This document shows, one piece after another, positions 1-10,700 of a stretch of DNA of 46,729 nucleotides. The DNA is from Bacteroidota bacterium. GTDB taxonomy: Bacteria > Bacteroidota > Bacteroidia > Flavobacteriales > BACL11. Made by a program: the position numbers and the translations under genes. The first letter of the stretch is position 1; each line of letters opens with the position of its first letter. Location of the stretch: assembly GCA_028408365.1 (NCBI GenBank), contig JAOOLD010000012.1, positions 1-46,729 of the forward strand, written 5' to 3'. Under the pieces are notes generated by a model, which saw only the letters and a list, made by a program, of their open reading frames with translations, searched no databases and was not told the origin of the DNA.

Positions 1-771
1 ATTGATTCAAAAATCAACTTAGAATCATTATTAAAAAAAATTAACAATAAAATTGACTATTTTCTTCTGGTTATGCCAGATTTCTTATTTGAAAAATTAG
101 ATACAAATAAAAACAATGGATTTACTAAAGTTGAAATAGAGGAGGAGATGTTAATCAAAGATGTAAACATATGGAAGAGTATTGATGATTATAAATCTTC
201 ATTGAGGACAAAGTATAGAAAGAAAATTAAAAACATTGAAAAAAAGTCTAAAAGCATAGAAATATTAGAGTTTAACAGCAAGGATAACGAAAATCATAAA
301 AAGCAAATTCAAAAACTTTTTGACCAAGTACTAGAGAAATCTAAATTTAATGGTCCACACTTTAATACTGATACATTATTAGAAATGCAAAAAAATAAAA
401 TTTGTAAACTATATGGCTATTATATAAAAAGTGAGCTTATTGGATTTTCTTCCGAGATTAATTTTAACAATAAGTTATTTTCTTATTATGTAGGATTTGA
501 TAAACAACTAAATAAAGAATATTCAATTTATGGTAGAATGTTACTTGAAACAATTAAAAATGGTATAAACCAAAAATGTGAGGAAATAGTTTTTGGAAGA
601 ACAGCTAATGAATATAAAAGTAATTTTGGTGCAACACCAAAAAAATCTTTTATCTATCTAAGAACAAAAGGAAATATCTCAAATTATTTCATGACATTCT
701 TATTTAAGAAACTAAAAAAACAAGATTGGAAACAAAGAAATCCATTTAAAATTAATAATTCAAATGCTTAA
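1..771 (+). CDS. GNAT-like N-acyltransferase, 5' end cut off
   Basis: The reading frame is open from base 1 with no stop, so the gene starts before the window; the first internal Met is at 73. The visible C-terminal ~256 residues look like the GNAT/BioF2-type acyltransferase fold of Bacteroidota. A basic stretch (LRTKYRKKIKNIEKKSK) is followed by alternating strands and helices, then a late GRTANEYKSNFGA segment of the kind that closes the acyl-CoA site in this family. No signal peptide can be assessed. The stop overlaps the next gene's start by 8 bp (ATG at 764), so the two are probably co-translated. The substrate is unknown: a small molecule, lipid or cell-wall precursor are all possible. 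The acyltransferase class is likely; anything finer is a guess. Confidence 0.72.
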   Translation: MDSKINLESLLKKINNKIDYFLLVMPDFLFEKLDTNKNNGFTKVEIEEEMLIKDVNIWKSIDDYKSSLRTKYRKKIKNIEKKSKSIEILEFNSKDNENHKKQIQKLFDQVLEKSKFNGPHFNTDTLLEMQKNKICKLYGYYIKSELIGFSSEINFNNKLFSYYVGFDKQLNKEYSIYGRMLLETIKNGINQKCEEIVFGRTANEYKSNFGATPKKSFIYLRTKGNISNYFMTFLFKKLKKQDWKQRNPFKINNSNA

Positions 772-1666
772 AATAGCTCACGATTTACTTTATAAACATC
801 TTCTTAAAGAAAATCACAGATTTCCTATGATTAAGTATGAAATGATCCCAGAACAGCTAATAAAAGAGGGAACATGTAATATGAATAACTTCTTTATTCC
901 TTCAGACATAGATGACTCAACTATATTATTAACTCATGATAAAAACTACTACCATAGACTTATAAATCAAGAATTGAGTGACAAAGAAAAAAGAGCTGTC
1001 GGTTTCCCAATGTCTGATAGGCTTGTTCAAAGAGAAAAGAAAATCATACAAGGTACTGTAGAGTGTTCATTGCATGCCCTTGAACATGGTATTTCAATGA
1101 ATATTGCTGGAGGCACACATCATGCTTTTAGTAATAGAGCAGAGGCATTTTGCATTTTAAACGATCAAGCCATTGCATCTAACTATTTGATAAATAATGG
1201 TTTTAGTAAGAAAATCTTAATATTAGATTTAGATGTTCACCAGGGTAATGGAACAGCAGAGATTTTTAAAAATAACAAACAAGTATACACAGTATCCTTT
1301 CACGGAAAAAATAATTATCCATTTAGAAAAGAGATAAGTGATTATGATTATGGATTTGAAGATAAAACTTACGACAAAGAGTATTTAAAAGTTATCAGAA
1401 ACGAAGTTCCTAGGCTAATTGAATCCTTTGAGCCTGATTTCATTTTTTATCTTTCAGGTGTTGATATCATAGAAAACGATAAGCTTGGTAAGTTATCAGT
1501 ATCTCTTGAAGGCTGTAAGCTAAGAGATAAGTTTGTTCTAAATTATTGTAAAACCAATAAACTTCCTGTTCAAGTAAGCATGGGAGGAGGTTATTCTAAA
1601 GAAATAGATGATATTGTTGAAGCTCACTCAAATACGTTTAGGATAGCTCAAGATCTCTACTTCTAG
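764..1666 (+). CDS. Histone-deacetylase-family (arginase-fold) deacetylase
   Basis: A 300-aa Zn-dependent deacylase of the HDAC/AcuC/acetylpolyamine amidohydrolase superfamily. Seen directly: GGTHHAF (His119-His120, the catalytic pair), LDLDVHQGNGTAE (Asp157 and His159, zinc ligands), a later SGVDIIENDKLG (third ligand Asp) and MGGGYS near the C-terminus. The length is short but complete for the bacterial family. No signal peptide, so cytoplasmic. It overlaps the upstream acyltransferase gene by 8 bp, suggesting translational coupling of an acyl-adding and an acyl-removing enzyme. The substrate (acetyl-lysine, acetylpolyamine or another amide) cannot be told from sequence. The usual GxDxHxxDPLG motif is diverged to GVDIIENDKLG, which may alter specificity. 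Confidence 0.9.
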   Translation: MLKIAHDLLYKHLLKENHRFPMIKYEMIPEQLIKEGTCNMNNFFIPSDIDDSTILLTHDKNYYHRLINQELSDKEKRAVGFPMSDRLVQREKKIIQGTVECSLHALEHGISMNIAGGTHHAFSNRAEAFCILNDQAIASNYLINNGFSKKILILDLDVHQGNGTAEIFKNNKQVYTVSFHGKNNYPFRKEISDYDYGFEDKTYDKEYLKVIRNEVPRLIESFEPDFIFYLSGVDIIENDKLGKLSVSLEGCKLRDKFVLNYCKTNKLPVQVSMGGGYSKEIDDIVEAHSNTFRIAQDLYF

Positions 1667-1747
1667 TATGTCATCTGAAATATAATCTCAATAACTTTTT
1701 TAGCTCACTTTTTTTTTTATTTTTACTAAAATTTAATCTAAAAAATC

Positions 1748-4700
1748 ATGAAAAAAATCTACTCATTAATATTTTCATTAATAATCACATTATCAGCTTT
1801 TGCACAAACTGGAATTGGAGTAACAACAAATACATCATCTCCTTACTCTTTTACTGCAACAAATGTTGATAGCACAACAACACAATCTATTACTCTTGTA
1901 AATACAGTTGCTGCACCTCAAACAGTCAGTCTCAGTGGACTTTCTGCACCTTTTTCAGCAAGTCAGAGTACACTAACAATACCTGCTAGTGACTCAATCT
2001 CATTTGACATAAGCTTTAATCCAACTAGTACTGGTAATTTCTCTGACACACTAGACTGGAACGGATCAGTATTTGGAAATGGATCACTTGTTATAAATGG
2101 TGAGGGAGTACAAGTTGTAATATCAACAAATGCGAATACACTTAATTTTGGTTCTATTGCACTTGGTGCTAGCTCAACTGTTAATTTAACAATTTCAAAT
2201 TCTGGTACTGGTACAATGATTATAAATGATCTTATTTATGATACTTCAGTCATATCTACTTCAATATATCCTCCGGTTTTAATAGGTCAAGGATTAAGCC
2301 TTACTTTTGACTTTACTTACTCTCCAATTTCAAGTGGGTTCTTAAATGACTCTATTATTATTCAAAGTAATGACCCAAATAATCCTAATTACACAGTATA
2401 TATTACAGGTGCTGGAATCAGTGAGATTAGTGGTAGTTTTTGTAATGATTTTACACTTGCTAATAGTCCTTACACATTAACTGATAATATTAATGTTCCT
2501 GATAGCTGTAATGTTAACATTGAAGCTGGTGTTGTTATAGATTGCAATGGTTTTTCTTTTAAAGTTGATGGGAACTTATCAATGAATGGAACCGCAACTG
2601 ACAGTATTTTTATTAATAACCCTTCAGATTTAAATTTTAGCAGTTTAGATTCTGCTCAGTTTTTATCAATTACTAATGCTAGCAATCAAAATTCATTTTA
2701 TGAAGATTTTGAAAATGGATATTCAAGAATGAATTTCACAGGTGATATTTCTTATATTAGCTACAACACAAGTCCTACTACTTTTAGTTATGGAAAAGGT
2801 GTAACCTCTAAGGGAATATATGTTAATGTTGTTGATGTTGACAGAAATATTTACACAGGGCCTTATACTGTTGACAATGATTATTTTTCTTTAAGCTTTG
2901 ATTACAATGCTTACATAATGAATAATTGTAAGTTAGAAATATTCTATCAATTAAATGGCACTGGTAGTTGGATCAATCTTGGTGAGATTGGAACAACTAA
3001 TTGGATGGGTTCCGGTTTAACCAATAATAATATCTACTGGACTTATTGGAAATCTTTTAACGCACATGTTGAAGATTTAAATGCAGGTGACCAAATTGAA
3101 TTTAGGTTTTTTAGCAATATTTGGAATACGAATAGCAACTATGACAGAGTTGAATATTATCTAGATAATTTTTCTTTCAACAAGCCCTACACAGATTTAG
3201 ATATTGTTACTAATAACAATGAAATAAAAATTAAAAATTCCTCTCTAGATGCTAACAATATTACAACAAAAAAGAATCAAACATTAGCTTATTACAATTT
3301 CGAAGACGAGTCTGTTCCTGAGAACTGGAACTTTTTTCATACAGGAAATATTTCCTCAGGTAATATCGCAAATTATATAGAATCCTCCTCTAATCCGACT
3401 AATTTTGATAACAGTGGTAGTAGTTCATTTGCATCATTGAGATTATATTCTTATTCATATAATAGTTACTATAATTACAATAATATTGAAACTGAACAAT
3501 ACTATGTTAGAAATAATGGTTCAATATCAATAAAATATGATTTCAAAAGATATGGAGGTCTTTTCCACAGTGCAAGCTATTCAAATTATTGGCTTTATTA
3601 CAGAACCTCATCAAATGGTAGTTGGGTACAACTACAGAATTATTATGATGATTTAATGTTTAATTCCACTAATACAAACTCAAATGAGCCATGGCGTTAT
3701 TATGATATTGAAATTCCTGGCTTAAGTGCAGGAGATTGGGTTCAATTTAAATTTACCTCTTTCAAGCAATATGGTCAATCTGGAGTTACTTTTTTAATTG
3801 ATAATATAGAGATCAGCGATAATTCAATTCCGATTACAAGCAATTCTAGCTCATCAATAGAATTTGAACATTGTGATATTAATAGTGATTTAACCTCTTC
3901 AGTTAATTTAGCTTTCAATAACGTTAATTACAATTCTAAAACATTTAATATTACTCATCTTAAAAATAATTTTTACATAAATAATTCTACTTTAAAAGGA
4001 AATCAAGGAAATTATCCAATTATAACTAAATTTCAAGATAGTTTAAATATTTATGAATCAAATCTAAGTGATCAAGTAAATTCCTCAGCAATCAAATTAA
4101 TGTCAAAAAACTCCTATGCAAGTTTATATGGATCAACTATTGATAATTGTAAAATTGGTGTTGAGTCTGGAAGCGACAGTACCAGTTTACATTTAAAGTA
4201 TTCATTCATTGTAGATAACTTAGAAACTGGTGTTTACTCTGCTAATGAATTAAATATTTATTCAAATTCTAGTATGATTTCAAGAAATGGAAATTGGGGA
4301 GTGTACACTGCTGGCTCATTTAATTCAAATTATTCAAATATAACCTTCAATACTTGGAGCGGAATTTATTTACATGGAAATAATTTTTCTAACATAAAAA
4401 ATTCAATACTCTGGGGTAGTGATGTGACAAATTATCGTCAAATACACATGCTAGGAGGCATTACTTCATTAACATATTCTACTGTTCAAGGAAGCGGAGC
4501 TTATGGTACATACAACCAGGGTGGTTCATTTTATTATGGAGATGGATCTATTGATGATGATCCAGTGTTTAATTCAATTTATAATCAACACTTGAGCAAT
4601 TTTAGTAATTGCGTTGATGCAGGAACACCCTGGGAAAATGATGCAAATATGCCATATGGACTTGGTGGTGTAAGAGCTGATATTGGAATTTATGGAGGAC

Positions 4701-6454
4701 CTGACAATTGGTATTGGGGAGGGACACCAGTTCCAGATGGCTCACCTGTAATTACCTCAATTGAAGACTCACCACAAGATCAAGGTGGTTTTGCGGGAGT
4801 TTTATTTGATAAGTCTGTTTGGGATAATGCGTCATTAATCAACAATGTAACTCATTATTCTGTTTGGAGACACTATGATGTTAATGGATTATCAATTGAT
4901 TCAATTGATAACGGTAATTGGGAAAGGATGGGTAGTATGCCTGCACAAGGATTTAATGCTTACGCATATGCCTCAGAAACACTTGGAGATTCAAATCTAA
5001 TATCTGGGATGTTTAATTCTTGTTTTGTTGTTGTTGCACATACCGCAGATAGTGCAACCTACTGGTACTCAAACTTAATGTGTGGATACTCAGTTGATAA
5101 TTTAGCACCTAACGTGCCGATAGCATCAGCTAGAATTGATAGTCTATCCTCTGGTGTTCTAGTTCATTGGTCATTACCAATTGATGATGATTACTCGTAT
5201 TCAAATGTTTATTCATTAAGTGGATTCTCTGCTCTTGGAGTAATTGACACATCAGCACTTGATTTAAGTACGCTTCCTGGAGGTACTTACACATACGGTG
5301 TTGTTCATTACGATGTTAATGGAAATAATTCTGATACAGCTTGGGTAACAATTACTATTGATGATAATGAGGATATCATTCCATTAAAGGCAGGTTGGAA
5401 TCTTATCTCTTCAAATAAAATACCTTTAAACAACACTATGCAAGATATCTTTGGAGATTTACTACCAGGAAATCTTGTTTATGTAACAGGATTTAATCAA
5501 GGTTCATCACTATATAATCCAAACGGTTTGCCATTTTTAAACACACTAACTCAATTTGACCAGGGTTATGGATATTGGGTTAAGGTGAATCAGGCAGATA
5601 CTTTAAGTATGATTGGAAATAATATTCCATCTAACTTTAAAATTAACCTTAACGCTGGATGGAACCTAAGTGGATATATGAACCCTGCGAGCTCAACACC
5701 TCAACAATATTTAGGTGATTTGATTTCAGCTAATAATCTTCTTTACTGCACTGGCTTTGATCAGGGTACACAGTTATTTAATCCAAATGGATTACCATTC
5801 TTAAATACTTTGAATAGCATGCAAAGACCATTTGGTTATTGGATAAAAGTAAATAACCCAGTAGGAAACAGTCAGTACAGATTAACAAATGAGTCTGGAA
5901 ATTACTTCTCGCCTGAGTATATGTTTATTAATGGTAAAATGAATTTAGATGGATTTGATGGAAATACTATTAATGTCTACAACAGCAACAATGATAAGCT
6001 GGCTGAGATGTTAGTACTGAAAGAAGGATATTTGATGACAACACCTATTTATGGTGATGATCCACAAACTTCATACAATGAAGGTTTTATAGAAGGAGAA
6101 AACTTAATTTTTGAACTAAATGGGATGATTTTTGAAAGTGATATCACTTTTGAGCCAAACATGGAATTAAAGCAAATCAATCTTGAATTTGATGAAAATT
6201 CTGTTTGGAATATATATCCTAATCCAACTAACTCATTGTCAATAATTAGTTTCGATGTAAATGGTGAAACTAATGTTTCTGTTAAAGTATTTGACTTAAC
6301 AGGTAAATTATTAGATGTAGTAGTAGATGGAAATTATAATATTGGAAATCACTCTTTAGAATGGAATCCAATAAATTATGATAAAGGAGTTTATATATTT
6401 AAAATATACTTCGATCAAGTTGAAATTAGCTCTGAAAGAGTTGTATTAAACTAA
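1748..6454 (+). CDS. Large T9SS-exported surface protein with beta-helix and jelly-roll domains
   Basis: 1,568 aa. Order: signal peptide (MKKIYSLIF...SAFAQ, cleavage near residue 20); two ASH/choice-of-anchor-D Ig-like domains (about 21-225); two jelly-roll, carbohydrate-binding-like domains beginning at FYEDFENG and YYNFEDES (about 315-480 and 510-690); a right-handed parallel beta-helix rich in Asn/Ser (about 740-985); an FN3-like domain (about 1115-1205); two copies of an 88-residue AGWNL module (starting at residues 1215 and 1303); an IYGDDP module (about 1390-1485); and a T9SS type A tail starting near WNIYPNPTNS. There are no catalytic residues I can name, so binding or adhesion is more likely than enzymatic activity. 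First of four consecutive exported-protein genes; the next starts 3 bp after its stop. I see no clear promoter in the 81 bp upstream, only T-rich sequence. Confidence 0.88.
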   Translation: MKKIYSLIFSLIITLSAFAQTGIGVTTNTSSPYSFTATNVDSTTTQSITLVNTVAAPQTVSLSGLSAPFSASQSTLTIPASDSISFDISFNPTSTGNFSDTLDWNGSVFGNGSLVINGEGVQVVISTNANTLNFGSIALGASSTVNLTISNSGTGTMIINDLIYDTSVISTSIYPPVLIGQGLSLTFDFTYSPISSGFLNDSIIIQSNDPNNPNYTVYITGAGISEISGSFCNDFTLANSPYTLTDNINVPDSCNVNIEAGVVIDCNGFSFKVDGNLSMNGTATDSIFINNPSDLNFSSLDSAQFLSITNASNQNSFYEDFENGYSRMNFTGDISYISYNTSPTTFSYGKGVTSKGIYVNVVDVDRNIYTGPYTVDNDYFSLSFDYNAYIMNNCKLEIFYQLNGTGSWINLGEIGTTNWMGSGLTNNNIYWTYWKSFNAHVEDLNAGDQIEFRFFSNIWNTNSNYDRVEYYLDNFSFNKPYTDLDIVTNNNEIKIKNSSLDANNITTKKNQTLAYYNFEDESVPENWNFFHTGNISSGNIANYIESSSNPTNFDNSGSSSFASLRLYSYSYNSYYNYNNIETEQYYVRNNGSISIKYDFKRYGGLFHSASYSNYWLYYRTSSNGSWVQLQNYYDDLMFNSTNTNSNEPWRYYDIEIPGLSAGDWVQFKFTSFKQYGQSGVTFLIDNIEISDNSIPITSNSSSSIEFEHCDINSDLTSSVNLAFNNVNYNSKTFNITHLKNNFYINNSTLKGNQGNYPIITKFQDSLNIYESNLSDQVNSSAIKLMSKNSYASLYGSTIDNCKIGVESGSDSTSLHLKYSFIVDNLETGVYSANELNIYSNSSMISRNGNWGVYTAGSFNSNYSNITFNTWSGIYLHGNNFSNIKNSILWGSDVTNYRQIHMLGGITSLTYSTVQGSGAYGTYNQGGSFYYGDGSIDDDPVFNSIYNQHLSNFSNCVDAGTPWENDANMPYGLGGVRADIGIYGGPDNWYWGGTPVPDGSPVITSIEDSPQDQGGFAGVLFDKSVWDNASLINNVTHYSVWRHYDVNGLSIDSIDNGNWERMGSMPAQGFNAYAYASETLGDSNLISGMFNSCFVVVAHTADSATYWYSNLMCGYSVDNLAPNVPIASARIDSLSSGVLVHWSLPIDDDYSYSNVYSLSGFSALGVIDTSALDLSTLPGGTYTYGVVHYDVNGNNSDTAWVTITIDDNEDIIPLKAGWNLISSNKIPLNNTMQDIFGDLLPGNLVYVTGFNQGSSLYNPNGLPFLNTLTQFDQGYGYWVKVNQADTLSMIGNNIPSNFKINLNAGWNLSGYMNPASSTPQQYLGDLISANNLLYCTGFDQGTQLFNPNGLPFLNTLNSMQRPFGYWIKVNNPVGNSQYRLTNESGNYFSPEYMFINGKMNLDGFDGNTINVYNSNNDKLAEMLVLKEGYLMTTPIYGDDPQTSYNEGFIEGENLIFELNGMIFESDITFEPNMELKQINLEFDENSVWNIYPNPTNSLSIISFDVNGETNVSVKVFDLTGKLLDVVVDGNYNIGNHSLEWNPINYDKGVYIFKIYFDQVEISSERVVLN
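5390..5880 (+). repeat. Two tandem 88-residue AGWNL modules inside the first surface protein
   Basis: Copy 1 starts at 5390 and copy 2 at 5654, a period of 264 bp. Shared landmarks are AGWNL, then TGF(N/D)QG, NPNGLPFLNTL and YGYWVKVN / FGYWIKVN. The DNA is clearly related but has diverged at many third positions, so this is an old in-frame duplication. The module resembles small C-terminal beta-domains seen next to T9SS tails in Bacteroidota; its function is unknown. Confidence 0.85.
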
Positions 6455-6457
6455 TTG

Positions 6458-7771
6458 ATGTATCAAACATATTTAATTATAGGGAGTCTTTTTATTGGTC
6501 ATGTCAGCATGTCTCAGACTCCCTCTTTATTTAATTTCACACCAACAAACTTATCAGGAACTATGTATGGTCAAGCTCAGGTTAACGGTGTTTTCTGCTC
6601 GTCTAATGATTGGATTGCAGCTTTTGACTCTAGTGGTATCTGTGCTGGAGCATCACAAATAGTTGTAAACTCAGGCATAGCTTATATTAATCTTGTAATC
6701 TATGGTGATGACCCAACAACATCAGTTGATGAAGGTATTACTAGTAATGAAGATTTTTATTTAAAATTATTTAATTTTTCAAATGGAATCTATATAGATT
6801 ATCAGTCACCCTCAAACGTGGTTCCCTTTGGTGGATGGGTAAATGTAAATGGTTCACCAATGCCAAATTATAATAATGTTGGTACTATATATGACTTTAC
6901 TTCTGTTCAAAATAATGTGACCCTCAATATAAGTTCAAGTTTATGCGAAAATGATCCACCAATGTTATTAAATATGGGAACTCCCACAGGTGGTATTTAC
7001 TCAGGAAATGGTGTTAATTCAAATTATTTTGATCCTTCAATTACTGGACCTGGATATCAACTAATTACTTACTCAATAAATGGAGCAAGCGTACAAGACA
7101 GTATATTAGTTCACCAACCAGTGAGTTCAGATCTAATAACCAGTGGTCCATTTTGTGATAATGAGAATGGTATAAACTTAATTTCAGAGGTCACAGGTGG
7201 TGTATATTCAGGAAGTGGTATAATTAATAATCAATTTTTTCCAGATCAAGTCGGACCCGGTACATTTTGGATAAATTACGATGTAACTGACTCTAATTCT
7301 TGCTTAATTAATGAGCAAACACTTGTGACAGTTTACAATGCACCAAATATTCCTCAAATATCAGAACTAAACGGGACTCTAACATCAAGTATTATTGGAG
7401 ACAGATATGTTTGGTTAGATACTAATTTGGATAGTATTCCAAACTCTGATTCTTCAAGCTTTATTCCTTCAGTAATTGGAACTTATTATGTTAAAGTATA
7501 CAATCAGTTTTGTAATGAGATCTCTGATGCATTCAATTTTTATGTTTCTGATATTAATAATTTAAAAAATGATTATTCAGTTAAAATATCAGACTATACA
7601 ATACATATCAATGATAATAAAATAGATAACGTTAAGTTGATTAATATGAATGGTCAGATAATTATTGATGAAAAAATCAATAGAATAGATATATCTAACT
7701 TTTCAAAAGGAATTTATTTATTACATATTTCAAAAAATACAAGTCATAGTAATTTTAAAATTAAAATATGA
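6458..7771 (+). CDS. T9SS-type exported protein with IYGDDP and Ig-like repeats
   Basis: 437 aa from ATG 6458; a TTG directly before it (6455) is a less likely start. The signal peptide ends near SMSQ. Residues about 25-145 form a module shared with the next gene (TMYGQAQVNG, NDWIAAFDSSG, CAGASQI, IYGDDP, DEGI). Two Ig-like repeats follow, each with a Cys-containing start and a GG(I/V)YSG(N/S)G motif (about 165-305), then a short domain and a C-terminal strand set (VKLINMNGQIIID...SKGIYLLHI) that reads as a diverged T9SS type A tail. It begins 3 bp after the upstream stop and overlaps the next gene by ATGA. It looks like a shortened paralogue of the 2,413-aa neighbour, probably surface-exposed or secreted. 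Confidence 0.85.
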   Translation: MYQTYLIIGSLFIGHVSMSQTPSLFNFTPTNLSGTMYGQAQVNGVFCSSNDWIAAFDSSGICAGASQIVVNSGIAYINLVIYGDDPTTSVDEGITSNEDFYLKLFNFSNGIYIDYQSPSNVVPFGGWVNVNGSPMPNYNNVGTIYDFTSVQNNVTLNISSSLCENDPPMLLNMGTPTGGIYSGNGVNSNYFDPSITGPGYQLITYSINGASVQDSILVHQPVSSDLITSGPFCDNENGINLISEVTGGVYSGSGIINNQFFPDQVGPGTFWINYDVTDSNSCLINEQTLVTVYNAPNIPQISELNGTLTSSIIGDRYVWLDTNLDSIPNSDSSSFIPSVIGTYYVKVYNQFCNEISDAFNFYVSDINNLKNDYSVKISDYTIHINDNKIDNVKLINMNGQIIIDEKINRIDISNFSKGIYLLHISKNTSHSNFKIKI

Positions 7772-10700
7772 GGTTACTAACTACTTTAGCTTTTCTTTTT
7801 TTTAGTGTATTGACAAATGCTCAAAACAATCCATTTTCTTTTATTCCTACTAATTTATCAGCTACACTTTATGGTCAGGCTCAAATCAATGGAGTAGAAG
7901 CAGACAGTAATGATTGGATTGCTGCCTTTGACTCTAGCGGTAACTGTGCTGGTGCTTCTCAAATAATTAATTTTAATAGTCTAGGCTATATTAATTTAGT
8001 TATCTACGGTGACGATCCCGTAACTCCAAACATTGATGAAGGAATTACAGGTAATGAAGATTTTTTTATTAAAATATATGATGCCTCTGAAAACCTATAT
8101 TTAGATTTTCCAACATATGATTCAATAATAAGTTTTACAGGATGGAGTAATACAAACGGTGCTCCACTAAGTTTATATAATAATCCAAATACAATTTATA
8201 ATTTCACTTATACTCCAGTCTATTTAAACTTTTCTGATTCTATAATCTGTACTACTGACGATAGTATTGTGCTCAGCAGTGGTTTTCCATCTGGGGGTGT
8301 ATATTCTGGAAATGGTATCATTAACAATGTGTTATTCCCTAACTTATTAAACGTAGGAAATAATATGATTACTTACACACTAAGTGGAATTTCTGAAAGT
8401 GCTGTTTTAGTTGGTTATAATCCTTTAGCTACTGTTTTTGATGTTAGTTCATGCAGTGATTACAATTGGAATGGTGTTACATATTCATTAACTGGTACAT
8501 ACTATGATACATTAAGTAGTTCGATTTCAGGATGTGATAGTATCATCACTTTAAATCTAACCATAAATAGTCCAACTGTGTCAACAAGCTATATTAAGGC
8601 ATGCGATAGTTACTCATGGAACGGAAACAATTATAGCCTGTCAGGTGTTTATCAATGGAATGGAACGAATTATTTGGGATGTGATAGTACCGCAATATTA
8701 AATCTAAACTTAGGATATACAGATAGTACTTTTCAACTATTAGTTTCTTGTGATAGTATTTTTTGGAACGGATATTATCTTGACAGTTCTGGAATTTACT
8801 CTTACCCATCTGATTTTAGTAGCACAATCAAAGAGATTGGTAATGTTTATGGCTCTGCTAATAATGATAATAGTGGAAAAACAGTTAAGATTAGTAGAAA
8901 TGGAAATATTTTAGCAATCAGCTCCCCATATAATGACAATAACTATAACAACTCAGGGCAAGTAAATGTTTATGAGTATGTTAATCAAAATTGGATACAA
9001 AGAGGTGGTCCAATAAATGGTAATAGTCTAGATGAAGAATTTGGAAGTTCTTTAGCTCTTTCACATAATGGAAATATTCTAGCCATAGGTACAATGAACA
9101 ATGATGATAATGGAGTTAATTCAGGGCAAGTAAAAGTTTTTAAGTGGAATGGTAGTCAGTACATGCCAATGGGTAATATGATAAATGGCGACCAATCAAA
9201 TGATAAGATGGGATCTTCAGTCAGCCTAAATGACAATGGCACTAGGCTCTGTGTAGGAGCAAAAAATAATGATGGAAATGGAAATAACTCAGGTCAAATT
9301 AAGATTTTTGAATGGGATGGGTCATCTTGGATCCAACTAGGTAGTGATATATTTGGAGTAAATAACACTGATCGTTTTGGTTTTTCAACATCTCTTAGCA
9401 GTGATGGAAATATTGTAGCTGCTGGAGCAATATATAACGATGGAGGAGGTGCTAACTCAGGTCATGTAAGACTATTTGAATGGGATGGACTAAATTGGAA
9501 TCAATTAGGAAATGATATAAATGGTGAGTCAGCTGATGACAGGTCAGGATATAGTATATCATTAAGTGGAAATGGTTTCAGAATAGCAATAGGTGCCCCA
9601 TATAATGAATCAAATGATACTGTTTCTACAAACTATTATGGACACACTAGAGTATATGATTTTAATGGTATTAATTGGTCACAAGTAGGAAATGATATAG
9701 ATGGTACTGGTATAAATGAGAAATCAGGATCAAGTGTTGATATTAGCTTAGATGGTAATTTAATTGCTGTTAGTTCACCTTTTGGTAGTATTAATGGAAA
9801 TAGCTCAGGTCATACTGTTTTTTACAATTTTGAAAACAATAACTGGACTCAATTTCTTAGTAAGGTAATTGGTGAAAGTAATAATGACCAAAGCGGTTCA
9901 TCTGTTTCAATAAATAAAGATGGTAGTAGAATAGCTATAGGCTCACCGTTAAATGATAACTTTTTACCAAACAGTGGTAATGTTAAAGTAGTAGGATTAC
10001 CAATCTTAACTAATAATTCTGGTTGTGACTCAACTATAACTCTTGACCTAACGATTAACTCAGCAAGTACTTCTCAGTTATATCTTAATGATTGTGATAG
10101 CATAGTGTACAATGGTAATTTATACACTCAATCGATAACTTTCAATGATACAATTACAAATTTAAACGGTTGTGATAGTATTATTGAAGTCAATATTACA
10201 ATATTTGGAATTACTAGTTCAACAACAAATGTAACAAGTTGTAATAATTATCTATGGAACGGTATTCAATTTAGCTCTAGTGGTAACTATCAATGGCAAA
10301 GTATTAATCATTTAGGTTGTGATAGTATAGCATATTTGAATTTAGTTATTGTAGAGTCAGACACATCTGTAACTAATGTACAAAGCTGTGATAGTTATGT
10401 TTGGAATGGAACAACATATACATCTACTGGAAGCTATATTCATAATCCATCAATTACTCTCACTGGTTCAAATGGATGTGATAGTATAGCTATACTACAG
10501 CTTACAATATATGAGTCAACACATGATACAATTAACTTAACAGAGTGTGATAGTTTTTCATACAACGGAGTAAATTATTATTCATCTTCTCATATTAATG
10601 ATACATTAACTAATTCCAATGGTTGTGATAGTGTAATTGTTATCGATTTGACTATTAACAATAGCAGTCAGTCAAATACCTCTTTAACAGTTTGTGATAG

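Noticed and set aside
1667-1747. Possible terminator or promoter before the surface operon
   Set aside because: T-rich with a ten-T run but no stem and no TAnnTTTG match, so not called.
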